A stretch of DNA of 51,891 bases from an uncultured Bacteroidales bacterium (GCA_900319405.1 ONOH01000012.1:25137-77027), one strand, 5' to 3'; counted from the stretch's first letter, positions 25,905 to 36,315 are shown. Translations and numbers: made by a program. Notes: a model not told the origin generated them from the sequence alone.

Positions 25905-27275
25905 ATGACCGAAGAAAAGACAAAAGGCAGCTTCCTGGGACACCTGACCAGTTTTATGGACCGATTCTCGGGTGACAAGGTAATCCTCCTGATTGCCCTG
26001 TTCCTGATGCTCATCTCCGTAATCTCGGTGTTCTCCAGCACGCCGCGCCTGGCGAATGACACCGGGAGCGACCGCGTTTCCATTATGGTGGAACAGCTCA
26101 AGGTGGTGGCGCTGGGTTTTGTCATCATCTTCAGTTTCTATTACTTCGTAAAAGTGGAATGGTATCGGAAACTGTCCCAGTTCGGCTTCCTGCTCAGTTT
26201 CGGCATCCTCATCATCCTGGTTCTCAACCTGAACCTGGGTCTGGTGCGGGCCGGTTCCATCAACGGCGCCAGGCGCATCCTTCTGATAGCAGGAAAACAG
26301 GTACACGTTTACGAATTCGTAAAACTGTTTATGGTGATGTACCTGGGATGGGCCCTGGACACTTTCAAGAACGGAGATTTCAAATGGGCGCCGCGACTGG
26401 CCCGCCTCTTCCCCCGCCTGTCCTTCCTGGAGAAGGATCTGTGGCAGAAGATTTTCTATATCTACCTTCCCATTCTCCTGACCACCCTGATGGTGATGAT
26501 GGGGTCCAATTCCAGCGCCCTGTTCATCGGTGCCATTATGGTGCTGATGGTGCTGGTGGGCGGTATCGACTGGCGGGACATCGGATATGTGGTGGCCATC
26601 GGACTGCTGGGAGTGGGACTGATGGTCGGGGCCTATAAAGCCGGCTGGCTCAAGGAAAGCCGTATCGGCACGGCTATCGGCCGCATCACGCGCGACGACG
26701 ACGCCACGATGCAGCAGCTCCTCTCCTCCAAGCGCGAATCGCTGGAATGGCGACAGGCCCGGGGAAAACTGGACCAGCCCGTAGGAGCCCTCCTCGCCAT
26801 CAAGGAGGGAGGCCTGATGGGCAAAGGATTCGGCAACAGCACCCAGAAATACCAGGTCCCGGTGATTTTCGGGGACTATATGTTCAGCTTCATCGTGGAA
26901 GAAACTGGATTGTGGGGAGCCTTTATCCTCCTGATCCTGTATTTCAGTCTCCTGGCTCGCGGAACGATGGTGGCCAAAGAGTGCGAAAGATACTATGACA
27001 AGGTTATTATGACCGGACTCATCATCCTGGTCACCGGGCAGGCGTTTATGCATATGGCGGTGAACGTTCACCTGCCGTTGGTTCCCCAGACGGGACAGAC
27101 CCTCCCCCTGGTGAGCCACGGAACCAATGCCTTCCTGGTCTTCAGCGTGGTATTCGGCATCCTGCTGTCCATCTCCAAGGATGCCCGCGAGAATATGGCC
27201 CGGCGGGAGGCGGAAGCGGCCCCCATCATTGAGCACGACAACAGTTCTACCTGGACGCAAGACAGTACAGTATAA
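25905..27275 (+). CDS. ftsW: Septal peptidoglycan glycosyltransferase FtsW (SEDS family)
   Basis: 456 aa, about 10 membrane spans. SEDS signatures are NGARRILLIAGKQVHVYEFVK (near 122; family form NGA.RW...G...QPSE), KEGGLMGKGFGNSTQKYQVP with the large periplasmic loop, and LPLVPQTGQTLPLVSHGTNAF near the C-terminus. It polymerises lipid II at the septum with FtsI. The stop overlaps the murG start by 1 nt (TAATG). Confidence 0.93.
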   Translation: MTEEKTKGSFLGHLTSFMDRFSGDKVILLIALFLMLISVISVFSSTPRLANDTGSDRVSIMVEQLKVVALGFVIIFSFYYFVKVEWYRKLSQFGFLLSFGILIILVLNLNLGLVRAGSINGARRILLIAGKQVHVYEFVKLFMVMYLGWALDTFKNGDFKWAPRLARLFPRLSFLEKDLWQKIFYIYLPILLTTLMVMMGSNSSALFIGAIMVLMVLVGGIDWRDIGYVVAIGLLGVGLMVGAYKAGWLKESRIGTAIGRITRDDDATMQQLLSSKRESLEWRQARGKLDQPVGALLAIKEGGLMGKGFGNSTQKYQVPVIFGDYMFSFIVEETGLWGAFILLILYFSLLARGTMVAKECERYYDKVIMTGLIILVTGQAFMHMAVNVHLPLVPQTGQTLPLVSHGTNAFLVFSVVFGILLSISKDARENMARREAEAAPIIEHDNSSTWTQDSTV

Positions 27276-28405
27276 TGGATTACAAGCCTATCAGAGTCAT
27301 CATCAGCGGCGGCGGAACGGGAGGTCACATCTTCCCGGCCGTCTCCATCGCGAACAAGCTCAAGGAACTGAATCCCGCCACGGAAATCCTCTTCGTGGGG
27401 GCCGAGGGCAAGATGGAAATGGAAAAAGTACCTGCCGAAGGGTATGCCATCAAGGGCCTGCCCATCGTGGGGGTACAGCGGCAGTTGAACCTGAAAAACC
27501 TTCTCAACAACGTCACGGTTCCCTTCCGGGTGCTGGACAGCATCCGCCAGGCCAGGGCGATAGTCCGGGAATTCAAGCCTGACGTGGCCGTAGGCGTGGG
27601 CGGATTCGCCAGCGCTCCACTCCTATGGGCAGCTACAGGGATGAAGATTCCCTCCCTCATCCAGGAACAAAACGGCTTTGCGGGCCTGACCAACAAACTG
27701 CTGGGCAGCCGCGTACAGTCCATCTGCGTAGCCTACGAAGGAATGGAGAAATTCTTCCCGGCCGATAAAATCGTCCTGTCCGGCAATCCCATCCGCACGC
27801 CCGTCTCCCAGCCGGCCACCCCCCGGATGAAGGCGGAGGCCCTGGAGTACTATCATCTGAGCCCGGAAGCCCGCCACCTTTTCATCGTGGGCGGGAGCCT
27901 GGGCAGCGGCACCTTGAACCGGGCCGTAAAACACTGGATCCAGGACGGATGTCCCGACGGCGAAGGCGTGGAGATCATCTGGCAGTGCGGCAAATACTAC
28001 AAGAAGGAAATCGATGCCTTCATGGAAAGCCATCCCCAGGTGAAAGGAATTGTCCACTACGACTTTATCGCTCGGATGGACCTGGCCTATGCTGCGGCCG
28101 ACGTAGTGGTTTCCCGAAGCGGCGCCAGCACGGTGAGCGAACTCTGTGCCATGGGGAAAGCCACCGTCTTTGTGCCTTCCCCCAACGTGGCCGAAGACCA
28201 TCAGACCCATAATGCGATGGCCCTGGTGCGGAAAGACGCCGCCTCGCTGGTAAAGGACGGGGAGGCCCTGGACGAGCTGATGCCCACGGCCCTGGGCCTG
28301 TTGAGGAATCCGGAGCGCATTGCCATCCTGGAAAAGAATGCAGAGAAAATGGCCCTGCGCAACGCAGCCCAGGTAATTTGTGACGAGATTTATAAACTGG
28401 TATAA
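27275..28405 (+). CDS. murG: UDP-GlcNAc:lipid I N-acetylglucosaminyltransferase
   Basis: 376 aa GT28 transferase making lipid II on the inner face of the membrane. The N-terminal GGTGGHIFPAVSIA, the acceptor-side EQNGFAGLTNKLLG and the donor-side VVSRSGASTVSELCAMGKATVFVPSPN region (written in full only as a motif; near residues 280-306) are conserved. Confidence 0.96.
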   Translation: MDYKPIRVIISGGGTGGHIFPAVSIANKLKELNPATEILFVGAEGKMEMEKVPAEGYAIKGLPIVGVQRQLNLKNLLNNVTVPFRVLDSIRQARAIVREFKPDVAVGVGGFASAPLLWAATGMKIPSLIQEQNGFAGLTNKLLGSRVQSICVAYEGMEKFFPADKIVLSGNPIRTPVSQPATPRMKAEALEYYHLSPEARHLFIVGGSLGSGTLNRAVKHWIQDGCPDGEGVEIIWQCGKYYKKEIDAFMESHPQVKGIVHYDFIARMDLAYAAADVVVSRSGASTVSELCAMGKATVFVPSPNVAEDHQTHNAMALVRKDAASLVKDGEALDELMPTALGLLRNPERIAILEKNAEKMALRNAAQVICDEIYKLV

Positions 28406-29788
28406 ATGAAGAACGTTTATTTCATCGGTATCGGGGGTATCGGGATGAGCGCCCTGGCCCAGTACTACAAGTTCAAAGGCCTCCAGGTGGCCGGCTACGA
28501 CCGCACCCCGTCGGACCTTACCTTTGCGCTGGAGCGGGAAGGCATCGACGTGCATTATATGGACCGGCCCGACCTGTTGCCCCCGGACAAGAATGAAACG
28601 CTGGTGGTCTATACGCCGGCAGTTCCGGCCGATCTGAAAGAAATGGTGAAGGCACGCGAGGAAGGATATCTCCTGATGAAGCGTTCCCGCGCCCTGGGCG
28701 AGCTTGCCCGCGGACAGCACTGCCTGGCTGTGGCCGGCACCCACGGAAAAACCACCACCTCCACCCTTCTGGCGCACATCCTTACCCGGAGCGGAGAGGG
28801 ATGCAGTGCCTTTCTGGGGGGCATTTCGCGCAACTATGGCACCAATCTCCTAATGTCCGAAACCCCTGCCATCGTGGCGGAGGCCGATGAATTCGACCGT
28901 TCCTTCCTGGCGCTGTACCCGGAAATCGCCGTCATTACCTCCGTGGATCCGGACCATCTGGACATCTACGGAGACTATACCCACGTGGTGGAAGCCTTCA
29001 GGACCTTCGCCTCGCAGGTGAGCGGCACCGTCATCGCCAAAAAGGGCACGCCCATCGGCCCGGAGGATACCCCTGCCAAGCTTCTTACCTATCACTATAC
29101 TGACCGGACGGCCGATTTCTACCCGATCGGAGCTGCACCCGACGAGTGCGGGTATTTCCACTTCGACCTCCACACTCCATCCGGAATCGTGAAGGACTTC
29201 CGTGTGGGAATTCCCGGCTGGGTCAACTGCGAAAACAGCGTCGCGGCGGCAGCCGCCGCCCTCTGCTACGGCATTCCGGCCGATGCGGTGCGGGAAGCCA
29301 TCGGCTCCTTTGAAGGGGTGAAGCGCCGCCTGGAAGTGCACGTAAACACGCCACGGCTCTCGTACATTGACGATTATGCCCACCATCCGGCCGAGCTCAA
29401 TTCGGCCATCAGCTCGATGCGGGACATCTTCCCCGGACGCAAGTTGACGGCCATTTTCCAGCCGCATCTGTACTCCCGCACCCGGGACTTCGCCCCGGCC
29501 TTTGCCGAGGCCCTTTCGAAGGTGGACAAACTGATCCTCCTGGATATTTATCCCGCCCGGGAAGAGCCCATCCCCGGCGTCACTTCCGAGATGATTTTCA
29601 AGGATGTTACCCTCCCGGAAAAGGTGCTCCTGAAAAAGGAAGAACTGATGGACTACCTGTCCGAAGAGCCGCTGGATGTACTCGCCACCTTCGGAGCCGG
29701 CAATATCGACCGCTTCATCGAACCCATCACCGAACTGGTCAATACCCGTCTCGGATCCCAGGCAGCAACGAAGCTGTATAACCTTTAA
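28406..29788 (+). CDS. murC: UDP-N-acetylmuramate--L-alanine ligase
   Basis: 460 aa Mur ligase adding the first peptide residue. IGIGGIGMSALAQYYK opens the Rossmann domain, VAGTHGKTTTSTLLAHIL is the ATP loop near residue 110, EADEFDRSFL and SVDPDHLDIYGDY follow, and DDYAHHPAELNSAI lies in the C-terminal domain. The ATG directly abuts the murG stop. Confidence 0.96.
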   Translation: MKNVYFIGIGGIGMSALAQYYKFKGLQVAGYDRTPSDLTFALEREGIDVHYMDRPDLLPPDKNETLVVYTPAVPADLKEMVKAREEGYLLMKRSRALGELARGQHCLAVAGTHGKTTTSTLLAHILTRSGEGCSAFLGGISRNYGTNLLMSETPAIVAEADEFDRSFLALYPEIAVITSVDPDHLDIYGDYTHVVEAFRTFASQVSGTVIAKKGTPIGPEDTPAKLLTYHYTDRTADFYPIGAAPDECGYFHFDLHTPSGIVKDFRVGIPGWVNCENSVAAAAAALCYGIPADAVREAIGSFEGVKRRLEVHVNTPRLSYIDDYAHHPAELNSAISSMRDIFPGRKLTAIFQPHLYSRTRDFAPAFAEALSKVDKLILLDIYPAREEPIPGVTSEMIFKDVTLPEKVLLKKEELMDYLSEEPLDVLATFGAGNIDRFIEPITELVNTRLGSQAATKLYNL

Positions 29789-29799
29789 CGTTTCATAGA

Positions 29800-30588
29800 A
29801 TGAAACCCATATTTCGTCGGGGACTTGGTCTCCTTGTCATCTTAAGCTGCTGCCTTGTCTGGGTGCTCTCCACGAGTATGGCCCGGAAGCAACGCCGCAG
29901 CAGGACATGCCAGGGTAAAGGGAAACTGGAGGTTCTGGTGACCGACAGCCTGGAGCGCCGTTTTGTCACCCGCGAAGACATAGAATTCTGGCTGGACAAC
30001 GAATACAGGGCCTATGCCGGCCTGCCGATGGACAGCGTGGACCTGGACCGGATAGAGAAGATTATCTGCAGCCACAGTGCCGTGCGCGAATGCGAATCCT
30101 GGCTCACCGACGACGGTATCCTGCACGTCTCGATAAGCCAGCGGGAGCCGGTGGTCCGCTTCCAGGACGGACAGAACGGTTATTATTCCGACGCGGACGG
30201 ATTCCTCTTTCCCCTGCAGTCCCGGGGCAGCGTACAGGTTCCCGTAGTGGACGGTAATCTGCCGCTGAAGGTCCCCCGTGGATTCAAAGGGGAAGTCACC
30301 AGCCCGGAAGAGAAAGCGTGGCTCCTCCAGGTAATCCACCTGGTCCGGCATATGGAAGGCACCGTCTGGCAGCAGAACATCAGCCAGATTCACGTGAACA
30401 AGGACAAGAACCTGGTCCTGATTCCCCGCGAAGGGAAAGAGCGTTTCCTTTTTGGACCTCCGTCCCGGGTAGAAGAAAAATTCGGCCTGATGGCCGCCTA
30501 TTATGAAAGTGTAGCACCCTCGAAAGATCCCGGCTGGTACAGCCTGGTGGATGTCCGCCACCGGAAACAACTGGTCTGCAGAAAATAA
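29800..30588 (+). CDS. ftsQ: Cell division protein FtsQ
   Basis: 262 aa bitopic protein. It has a short basic N-terminus and one membrane span (about residues 10-27), then a POTRA-like domain (LEVLVTDSLERRFVTREDIE, about 44-63) and a beta domain (VVRFQDGQNGYYSDADGFLF, about 127-146). FtsQ recruits FtsL and DivIC/FtsB to the septum. Sequence conservation is low, but position between murC and ftsA and topology are decisive. Confidence 0.88.
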   Translation: MKPIFRRGLGLLVILSCCLVWVLSTSMARKQRRSRTCQGKGKLEVLVTDSLERRFVTREDIEFWLDNEYRAYAGLPMDSVDLDRIEKIICSHSAVRECESWLTDDGILHVSISQREPVVRFQDGQNGYYSDADGFLFPLQSRGSVQVPVVDGNLPLKVPRGFKGEVTSPEEKAWLLQVIHLVRHMEGTVWQQNISQIHVNKDKNLVLIPREGKERFLFGPPSRVEEKFGLMAAYYESVAPSKDPGWYSLVDVRHRKQLVCRK

Positions 30589-30599
30589 AACACTACGAT

Positions 30600-32048
30600 A
30601 TGGAAGAAAAATACATTGCCTCTATTGATCTGGGAAGTTCGAAGTTCGGACTTTGCGTCGCCCGTGTAAACGGGGAAGACATCCAGATCGTGTACTACAA
30701 GGAAACCCCCTCCGAGGGTATCCGTACCAGTCTTATCTCCAACCCGATGAAGGCGGCCAACCGCCTCAAGGAAGCCATTCGGGAGGCCGAGAGGGAGCTG
30801 ATGATCCAGATTCTGCAGGTAGTGGTGGGAATGCCCCGCAGCGAAGTGGCGCAGGTGACGGCATCGGCCCGTATCGAACGCACCAACGCCGACGACTACA
30901 TTTCTTCGGAAGAGGTGCAAAACCTCAAATCGATGGCCCTGGAGACTTATCCCCTGTCCAATCCCGATCGGCAGATTATGTACGGAGCCGTCGCCCAGTC
31001 CTTCTCCATCGACGACGAGATTCAGCTGGTGGAGAACGAGGTAGTGGGAACGCTTTCCTCCTCGCTCGAGGGCAATTTCAAGGTGTTTGTGGGAAACCGC
31101 AGCGCCACCACGGCCCTTGACAAGATCTTCAACCAACTGGACATTGCCATCGCGAAGAAATACTTCCTGCCCGAGGTGGTGGCCCACGCCGTTCTGACAG
31201 AGGACGAGATGGCCGGCGGCGTGGCGCTCATCGACGTGGGGGCCGGTGTTACCTCCGTCGCCATCTACCACGGCGGCATTATGCGCTATTATGCCTCCAT
31301 CCCCTTCGCCGGCAAGGTCATTACCAACGACATCCGCACCGAATGCTCCATTTCCGAGGATCTGGCCGAGAAGATCAAGAGACGCTTCGGCGCCTGCATC
31401 CCCGGCAAACTGGCTTCCCTGAGCGAGAAAGTGCTCCAGATTCGCCTGGAACCGCCGTACAAGGAGGTGCCCGTACGCTATATCTCCGAGATTATCGATT
31501 GCCGCTGCCGCGAAATCATCGAAGCCGTCCTGTACTACATCCAGGAGAGCGGCCTGCAGAACTCTCTCCGCAGCGGACTGGTGATTACCGGCGGCGGGGC
31601 CGAACTGGCCAACTTCGTCCCGCTGGTGAAGGAGATATCCGGTTATGAAGTTCGCAAGGGCTATCCCCGCTATATGTTCTCCGCTTCGGTGGGAAGCGGG
31701 GTGTATTCGACCGGCGCCACATCGGCCATCGGCATGGTGCTGGCCGCCAAGGAAGACCACCTGCCCGACTGCGTGACCCGTCCTGAGAAAGTGGAAGAAC
31801 CGGCCGAAGAAGAGATGATCGAAGTGGAAGTCACCAACGAGACCCCGTCCACCCCGGACGAAATGCTCTTTGCGCCCGAAGAGTTCGGAGAGCCCATTCC
31901 CGAACCGGAGAAGCCCAAGAAACAGCCGCCGATGACCAAGAAGGTAAAGGTGCCTAAGAAGGAAGGAACCGGCATCCTGTCCATTTTCTGGAGCAAAGTG
32001 GAGAAAACCGCCCTGAACATTTACGACAAAGCCAACGAGGAGGAATAG
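30600..32048 (+). CDS. ftsA: Cell division protein FtsA
   Basis: 482 aa actin-like ATPase that tethers FtsZ to the membrane. ASIDLGSSKFGLCVARV is the phosphate-1 motif, ALIDVGAGVTSVAIYHGG the phosphate-2 motif near residue 208, and VITGGGAELANFVPL the adenosine motif near 328. After a Pro/Glu-rich linker, the last 27 residues form a probable amphipathic membrane-targeting helix (ILSIFWSKVEKTALNIYDK). Confidence 0.95.
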   Translation: MEEKYIASIDLGSSKFGLCVARVNGEDIQIVYYKETPSEGIRTSLISNPMKAANRLKEAIREAERELMIQILQVVVGMPRSEVAQVTASARIERTNADDYISSEEVQNLKSMALETYPLSNPDRQIMYGAVAQSFSIDDEIQLVENEVVGTLSSSLEGNFKVFVGNRSATTALDKIFNQLDIAIAKKYFLPEVVAHAVLTEDEMAGGVALIDVGAGVTSVAIYHGGIMRYYASIPFAGKVITNDIRTECSISEDLAEKIKRRFGACIPGKLASLSEKVLQIRLEPPYKEVPVRYISEIIDCRCREIIEAVLYYIQESGLQNSLRSGLVITGGGAELANFVPLVKEISGYEVRKGYPRYMFSASVGSGVYSTGATSAIGMVLAAKEDHLPDCVTRPEKVEEPAEEEMIEVEVTNETPSTPDEMLFAPEEFGEPIPEPEKPKKQPPMTKKVKVPKKEGTGILSIFWSKVEKTALNIYDKANEEE

Positions 32049-32051
32049 ACC

Positions 32052-33293
<1,242 letters not shown>

Positions 33294-33338
33294 CCGCCTT
33301 TATCCCAAAAAACCTGTCCTACAGCATACCCATCTGGT

Positions 33339-33356
33339 CAAAAACACCTGTTTTTG
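33339..33356. repeat. AT-rich hairpin between ftsZ and the REP element
   Basis: CAAAAAC-acct-GTTTTTG, a perfect 7-bp stem with a 4-nt loop, about 45 nt after the ftsZ stop. It could act as a weak terminator for ftsZ, although no T-tract follows, or be part of the adjacent REP array. Confidence 0.4.
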
Positions 33357-33359
33357 TCC

Positions 33360-33439
33360 GGGTGGGTAGGCTTTCGCACGGGCAGCCTCGCAAAAACGCC
33401 CCCTTTTGCAAGGGTGGGTAGGCTGGACTTTGTTATCGG
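33360..33439 (+). repeat. REP-like element, copy 1 (adjacent to RAYT)
   Basis: The element opens with GGGTGGGTAGGC (33360-33371), which recurs at 33412-33423. The GTAG tetranucleotide is followed by an AGGCT/AGCCT hairpin and then by GCAAAA-acgccccc-TTTTGC. Bases 33370-33439 are repeated in inverse orientation at 37145-37214 with 5 mismatches in 70. The last bases run into the stop codon of the transposase gene. A GTAG head plus hairpin is the hallmark of REP sequences processed by RAYT enzymes. Confidence 0.7.
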
Positions 33440-34365
33440 TCTTTCCCGTAGTCCTTGGAACGGAGAGTTTGCAGGATAATCTGCTCCGGGATTCTCAGGC
33501 ATAGACTCAAGTCTCTGGCCGACAAACGGTATCTGTCACTGAGTTCTACGGCAGCCCGGCATTTCTCCTGCGATGACAGATTGGCCGGACTTTTTTCCGG
33601 AAACAGAATCCTGAGCATCCGGGAGACAATATCCCGGACCTCTTCGGAAGAAAAGGAGATTTCCTCTCCCAATGAATCTGAAAGGGAGACGAAGGATTCG
33701 TAATCCTTCACCAGGCGGCTCAGGTAGTCCTTGGGCGAAGAGAACAGTTCCCGTATCTTTTCCGTATGGACAAAGTTCCTGGGAAGGATGCCCAGCTCGG
33801 GATGGATTTCCCATTCGGGGGGAAACGACTCCATACTTCCCGTAAGCCGGTTCACTTCCCGCGAGGGCATCTGTCCGGACGGAATGCCCCGGACGGCCTC
33901 CGAGAACTGGTTGAACAGCAGATAACTGCTCCCCCACAAATGCCCTCCCGGAAGGCAATAGCCTTTTTCATAAGGGTTCCGGGCCAGGTAAAGGACGTTT
34001 TTTCTGAAGGCTTCGGCCGACTCCACGGGGATGAGTCTGAAGTCGTAGCTCTCCGGGAGCGGAGGATAGCCGTCGTAATGGAGCTCCATATTGAGTTTCC
34101 ATTTGATGAAGCCGAACAAATCCACACAGGTGGATCCGGAAGCGCTCAGGAGGATGTGCAGATGATTGGGCATCAACTCGAATGCGTAGATGCTCAGGTC
34201 GTACTTCAGGGAGGCAAGACCCATCATCGCCATTCCGTCCCGGAACTCCTCCCTGTCGTTGAAGATTCTTCCTTCCTTCCATCCATCCGTACACAGGTGA
34301 TAGCAGCCCTTTTTCCAACTGCGGTACAGCTGATGCCTTTTCTGTTTTGCGTCCATGCATTCCAT
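33433..34365 (-). CDS. REP-associated tyrosine transposase (Y1_Tnp/RAYT)
   Basis: 310 aa. The N-terminal HUH single-strand nuclease domain shows GCYHLCTDG, FELMPNHLHILLSA with the HLH metal pair at His68/His70, and YLARNPYEKGY, whose Tyr126 is the likely nucleophile. RAYTs cut and join DNA at GTAG-headed REP hairpins and are usually single-copy and domesticated. The C-terminal part (about 235-310: SSQEKCRAAVELSDRYRLSA...LRIPEQIILQTL) looks like a helix-turn-helix DNA-binding region. It is convergent with ftsZ, with a REP between them. The start may instead be Met4. No terminal inverted repeats of an insertion sequence are seen. Confidence 0.82.
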   Translation of the reverse strand: MECMDAKQKRHQLYRSWKKGCYHLCTDGWKEGRIFNDREEFRDGMAMMGLASLKYDLSIYAFELMPNHLHILLSASGSTCVDLFGFIKWKLNMELHYDGYPPLPESYDFRLIPVESAEAFRKNVLYLARNPYEKGYCLPGGHLWGSSYLLFNQFSEAVRGIPSGQMPSREVNRLTGSMESFPPEWEIHPELGILPRNFVHTEKIRELFSSPKDYLSRLVKDYESFVSLSDSLGEEISFSSEEVRDIVSRMLRILFPEKSPANLSSQEKCRAAVELSDRYRLSARDLSLCLRIPEQIILQTLRSKDYGKDR

Positions 34366-34408
34366 TTTTCACAAAAATGGGCAAAGGAAGGGGCATCCGC
34401 AAGGGCTG

Positions 34409-34444
34409 AAAAAAACAGGCCGCCCGAAACGCGGTCCGGGCGGC
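34409..34444 (-). terminator. Rho-independent terminator of gltX
   Basis: Read on the minus strand: an 8-bp stem GCCGCCCG/CGGGCGGC with a 10-nt loop, followed by CTG and seven T (A-run 34409-34415 on the plus strand). It lies 33 nt after the gltX stop. The rest of the 34366-34477 gap holds only a weak -7 candidate (TTCCTTTG) for the transposase gene. Confidence 0.85.
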
Positions 34445-34477
34445 ACAGAAAGCACTTTCCTGAAAAAAAACAGATTC

Positions 34478-36262
34478 TTATTTCCTTCCCAGTCGGTCGG
34501 CCACGTAGCCCATCCGGCGAGCGAATTCCCTGCGGCCGATGAACGAAAGGATATCGGCGATGCCCAGGCCGCTGGCGGCGCCGGTAAGCGCCAGGCGGAG
34601 ACTGTTCATCACCTTGCCCATCGGGTACTCTTCCTTCTTGATGTACTCCTCGATGGCGGACTCCAGGCTTGCCTTGTCCATAGCGCCCCGGTAGCTGTCC
34701 AGGTCGTCAAAGCCGAAGGCGGCGCCGGAGATGTACTGCGTAATCTCGAAACAGTATTCGTAGTGATCTTCCTTCCAGAACTTGTCCACGTCCTTGGCCA
34801 GGAAGGGAGCCGTGAGGCTGTCGTCGTACACTTTTGCACGGGGGTCTGCCGGGCGATTGGGGTCTGCAGCCTTGGTGGGCAGACCGGCGCCGGCCTTGAC
34901 GCCATAGGTCCCGAATTCCTCGGGGGAGATGAAAAGGTAGGCGGCGATGTCCCAGAAGTCGGCCACGAAGGTAGCGCGCTCCTTGACCAGTTCCACCACG
35001 GCCTGCACGTATTCGCGGGTGTAGATGTGGTTTTTGAAATCGGCCCCGAAGCCTTCGAAACTGGCGCCAGCGGTGAGGGCGTTGCAAGGGCAGTCCACCA
35101 CTTTCATTCCGTGCTCCTGGAGGACGGGAATGAAGAGGTCTGTGAGCTCCTGCGCCGTTTTCATCCGGAGGTACTCCTTGTTGTACCATTTGGCCTTGTC
35201 CGGGTTGAACTTGGCACCGGCTTTCTGCACCTTGTCCAGGGAGAAGGCCTGCACCAGCTCCTCCATCGTGAACAGTTCCCGCTCGTCTCCGGGATTCCAG
35301 CCCAGCATGGCCAGCATATTCACGAAAGCTTCCGGGAAGTAGCCGTCCTCGCGATAGCCGCGGGAGACTTCTTCCGTTACCGGGTTCTTCCAGCGCAGCG
35401 GGAACACCGGGAATCCCATTTTGTCACCGTCGCGTTTGGAAAGTTTTCCATTGCCGATGGGTTTGAGCAGCAGGGAAAGATGGGCGAAACGGGGCATCGT
35501 GTCTTTCCAGCCGAAAGCCTCGTACAGGAGGTAGTGAAGGGGCAGGGAGGGAAGCCATTCCTCTCCGCGGATGACCTCCGTGATTTCCATCAGATGGTCG
35601 TCCACGATATTGGCGAGGTGGTAGGTGGGGAGTTCATCGGCCCTTTTCCAGAGCACTTTGTCGTCCAGGGTGTCCGTGTTCACCTCCACGTGGCCGCGGA
35701 TCAGGTCTTCCATTTCCACGATACGGCCCAGCGGCATCTTGAAGCGGATGGTCCAGTCGGTGGTGGTTTCCAAAAGCCGCTTCACTTCTTCCGGGCTCAG
35801 GGTGAGCGAATTGCGGAGACCACCCCGCGTGGCGGAATTGTACATGAACGTCTCCTTGGCAGCCTCGGCGGCAGCGCGACGGCAGTCCAGCTCTTCGGCC
35901 GAATCAAATGCGTAGTACGCCCATCCGGCAGCCACCAGCTGCTCTGCATACTGGCGGTAGATGGCGCGCCGCTGGCTTTGCCGGTAGGGAGCGTGCGGAT
36001 GACGGGGGGATGCCGTTTCCACCACCTTTCCGTCCTGGTCCACGCCCTCGTCGGGGATGATGCCGCACCAGCCCAGGGCTTCGATGATGTATTCTTCGGC
36101 CCCGGGGACGAAACGGTTGGAATCCGTATCCTCGATGCGGAGGATGAAGTCTCCTCCTTTCTGTTTGGCATAGAGGTAATTATACAGGGCCGTGCGCACG
36201 CCGCCCATATGGAGCGGACCGGTGGGGGACGGGGCAAATCTTACGCGGGTTCTTTTTTCCAT
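34478..36262 (-). CDS. gltX: Glutamyl-tRNA synthetase
   Basis: 594 aa class I synthetase charging tRNA-Glu. The HIGH-type motif is PSPTGPLHMGG (11-21), RIEDTD follows at 42-47, and KLSKRDG (about 280) is the KMSKS equivalent. The C-terminal helical anticodon domain is complete. It is clearly longer than the usual 470-510 aa; extra segments are visible in the C-terminal half (for example the AGAGLPTKAADPNRPADPRA stretch). Confidence 0.95.
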   Translation of the reverse strand: MEKRTRVRFAPSPTGPLHMGGVRTALYNYLYAKQKGGDFILRIEDTDSNRFVPGAEEYIIEALGWCGIIPDEGVDQDGKVVETASPRHPHAPYRQSQRRAIYRQYAEQLVAAGWAYYAFDSAEELDCRRAAAEAAKETFMYNSATRGGLRNSLTLSPEEVKRLLETTTDWTIRFKMPLGRIVEMEDLIRGHVEVNTDTLDDKVLWKRADELPTYHLANIVDDHLMEITEVIRGEEWLPSLPLHYLLYEAFGWKDTMPRFAHLSLLLKPIGNGKLSKRDGDKMGFPVFPLRWKNPVTEEVSRGYREDGYFPEAFVNMLAMLGWNPGDERELFTMEELVQAFSLDKVQKAGAKFNPDKAKWYNKEYLRMKTAQELTDLFIPVLQEHGMKVVDCPCNALTAGASFEGFGADFKNHIYTREYVQAVVELVKERATFVADFWDIAAYLFISPEEFGTYGVKAGAGLPTKAADPNRPADPRAKVYDDSLTAPFLAKDVDKFWKEDHYEYCFEITQYISGAAFGFDDLDSYRGAMDKASLESAIEEYIKKEEYPMGKVMNSLRLALTGAASGLGIADILSFIGRREFARRMGYVADRLGRK

Positions 36263-36281
36263 ATTTTCTGCAATTGCACTG

Positions 36282-36289
36282 CAAAGATA
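36282..36289 (-). promoter_or_regulatory. -7 promoter box of gltX (TATCTTTG on minus)
   Basis: CAAAGATA on the plus strand, 19 nt upstream of the gltX ATG. It lies back-to-back with the folP box, 12 bp apart. Confidence 0.75.
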
Positions 36290-36301
36290 GTGATTTTTTC
36301 C

Positions 36302-36309
36302 TACCTTTG
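36302..36309 (+). promoter_or_regulatory. -7 promoter box of folP (TACCTTTG)
   Basis: Ends 6 nt before the ATG at 36316, so the transcript should begin at or next to the start codon. Confidence 0.7.
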
Positions 36310-36315
36310 CCGTGG

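Noticed and set aside
33433-34365. The transposase gene as part of a classical insertion sequence
   Set aside because: No terminal inverted repeats or target-site duplication flank it; the flanking repeats are GTAG-headed REP-type elements, one of them 3.7 kb away.
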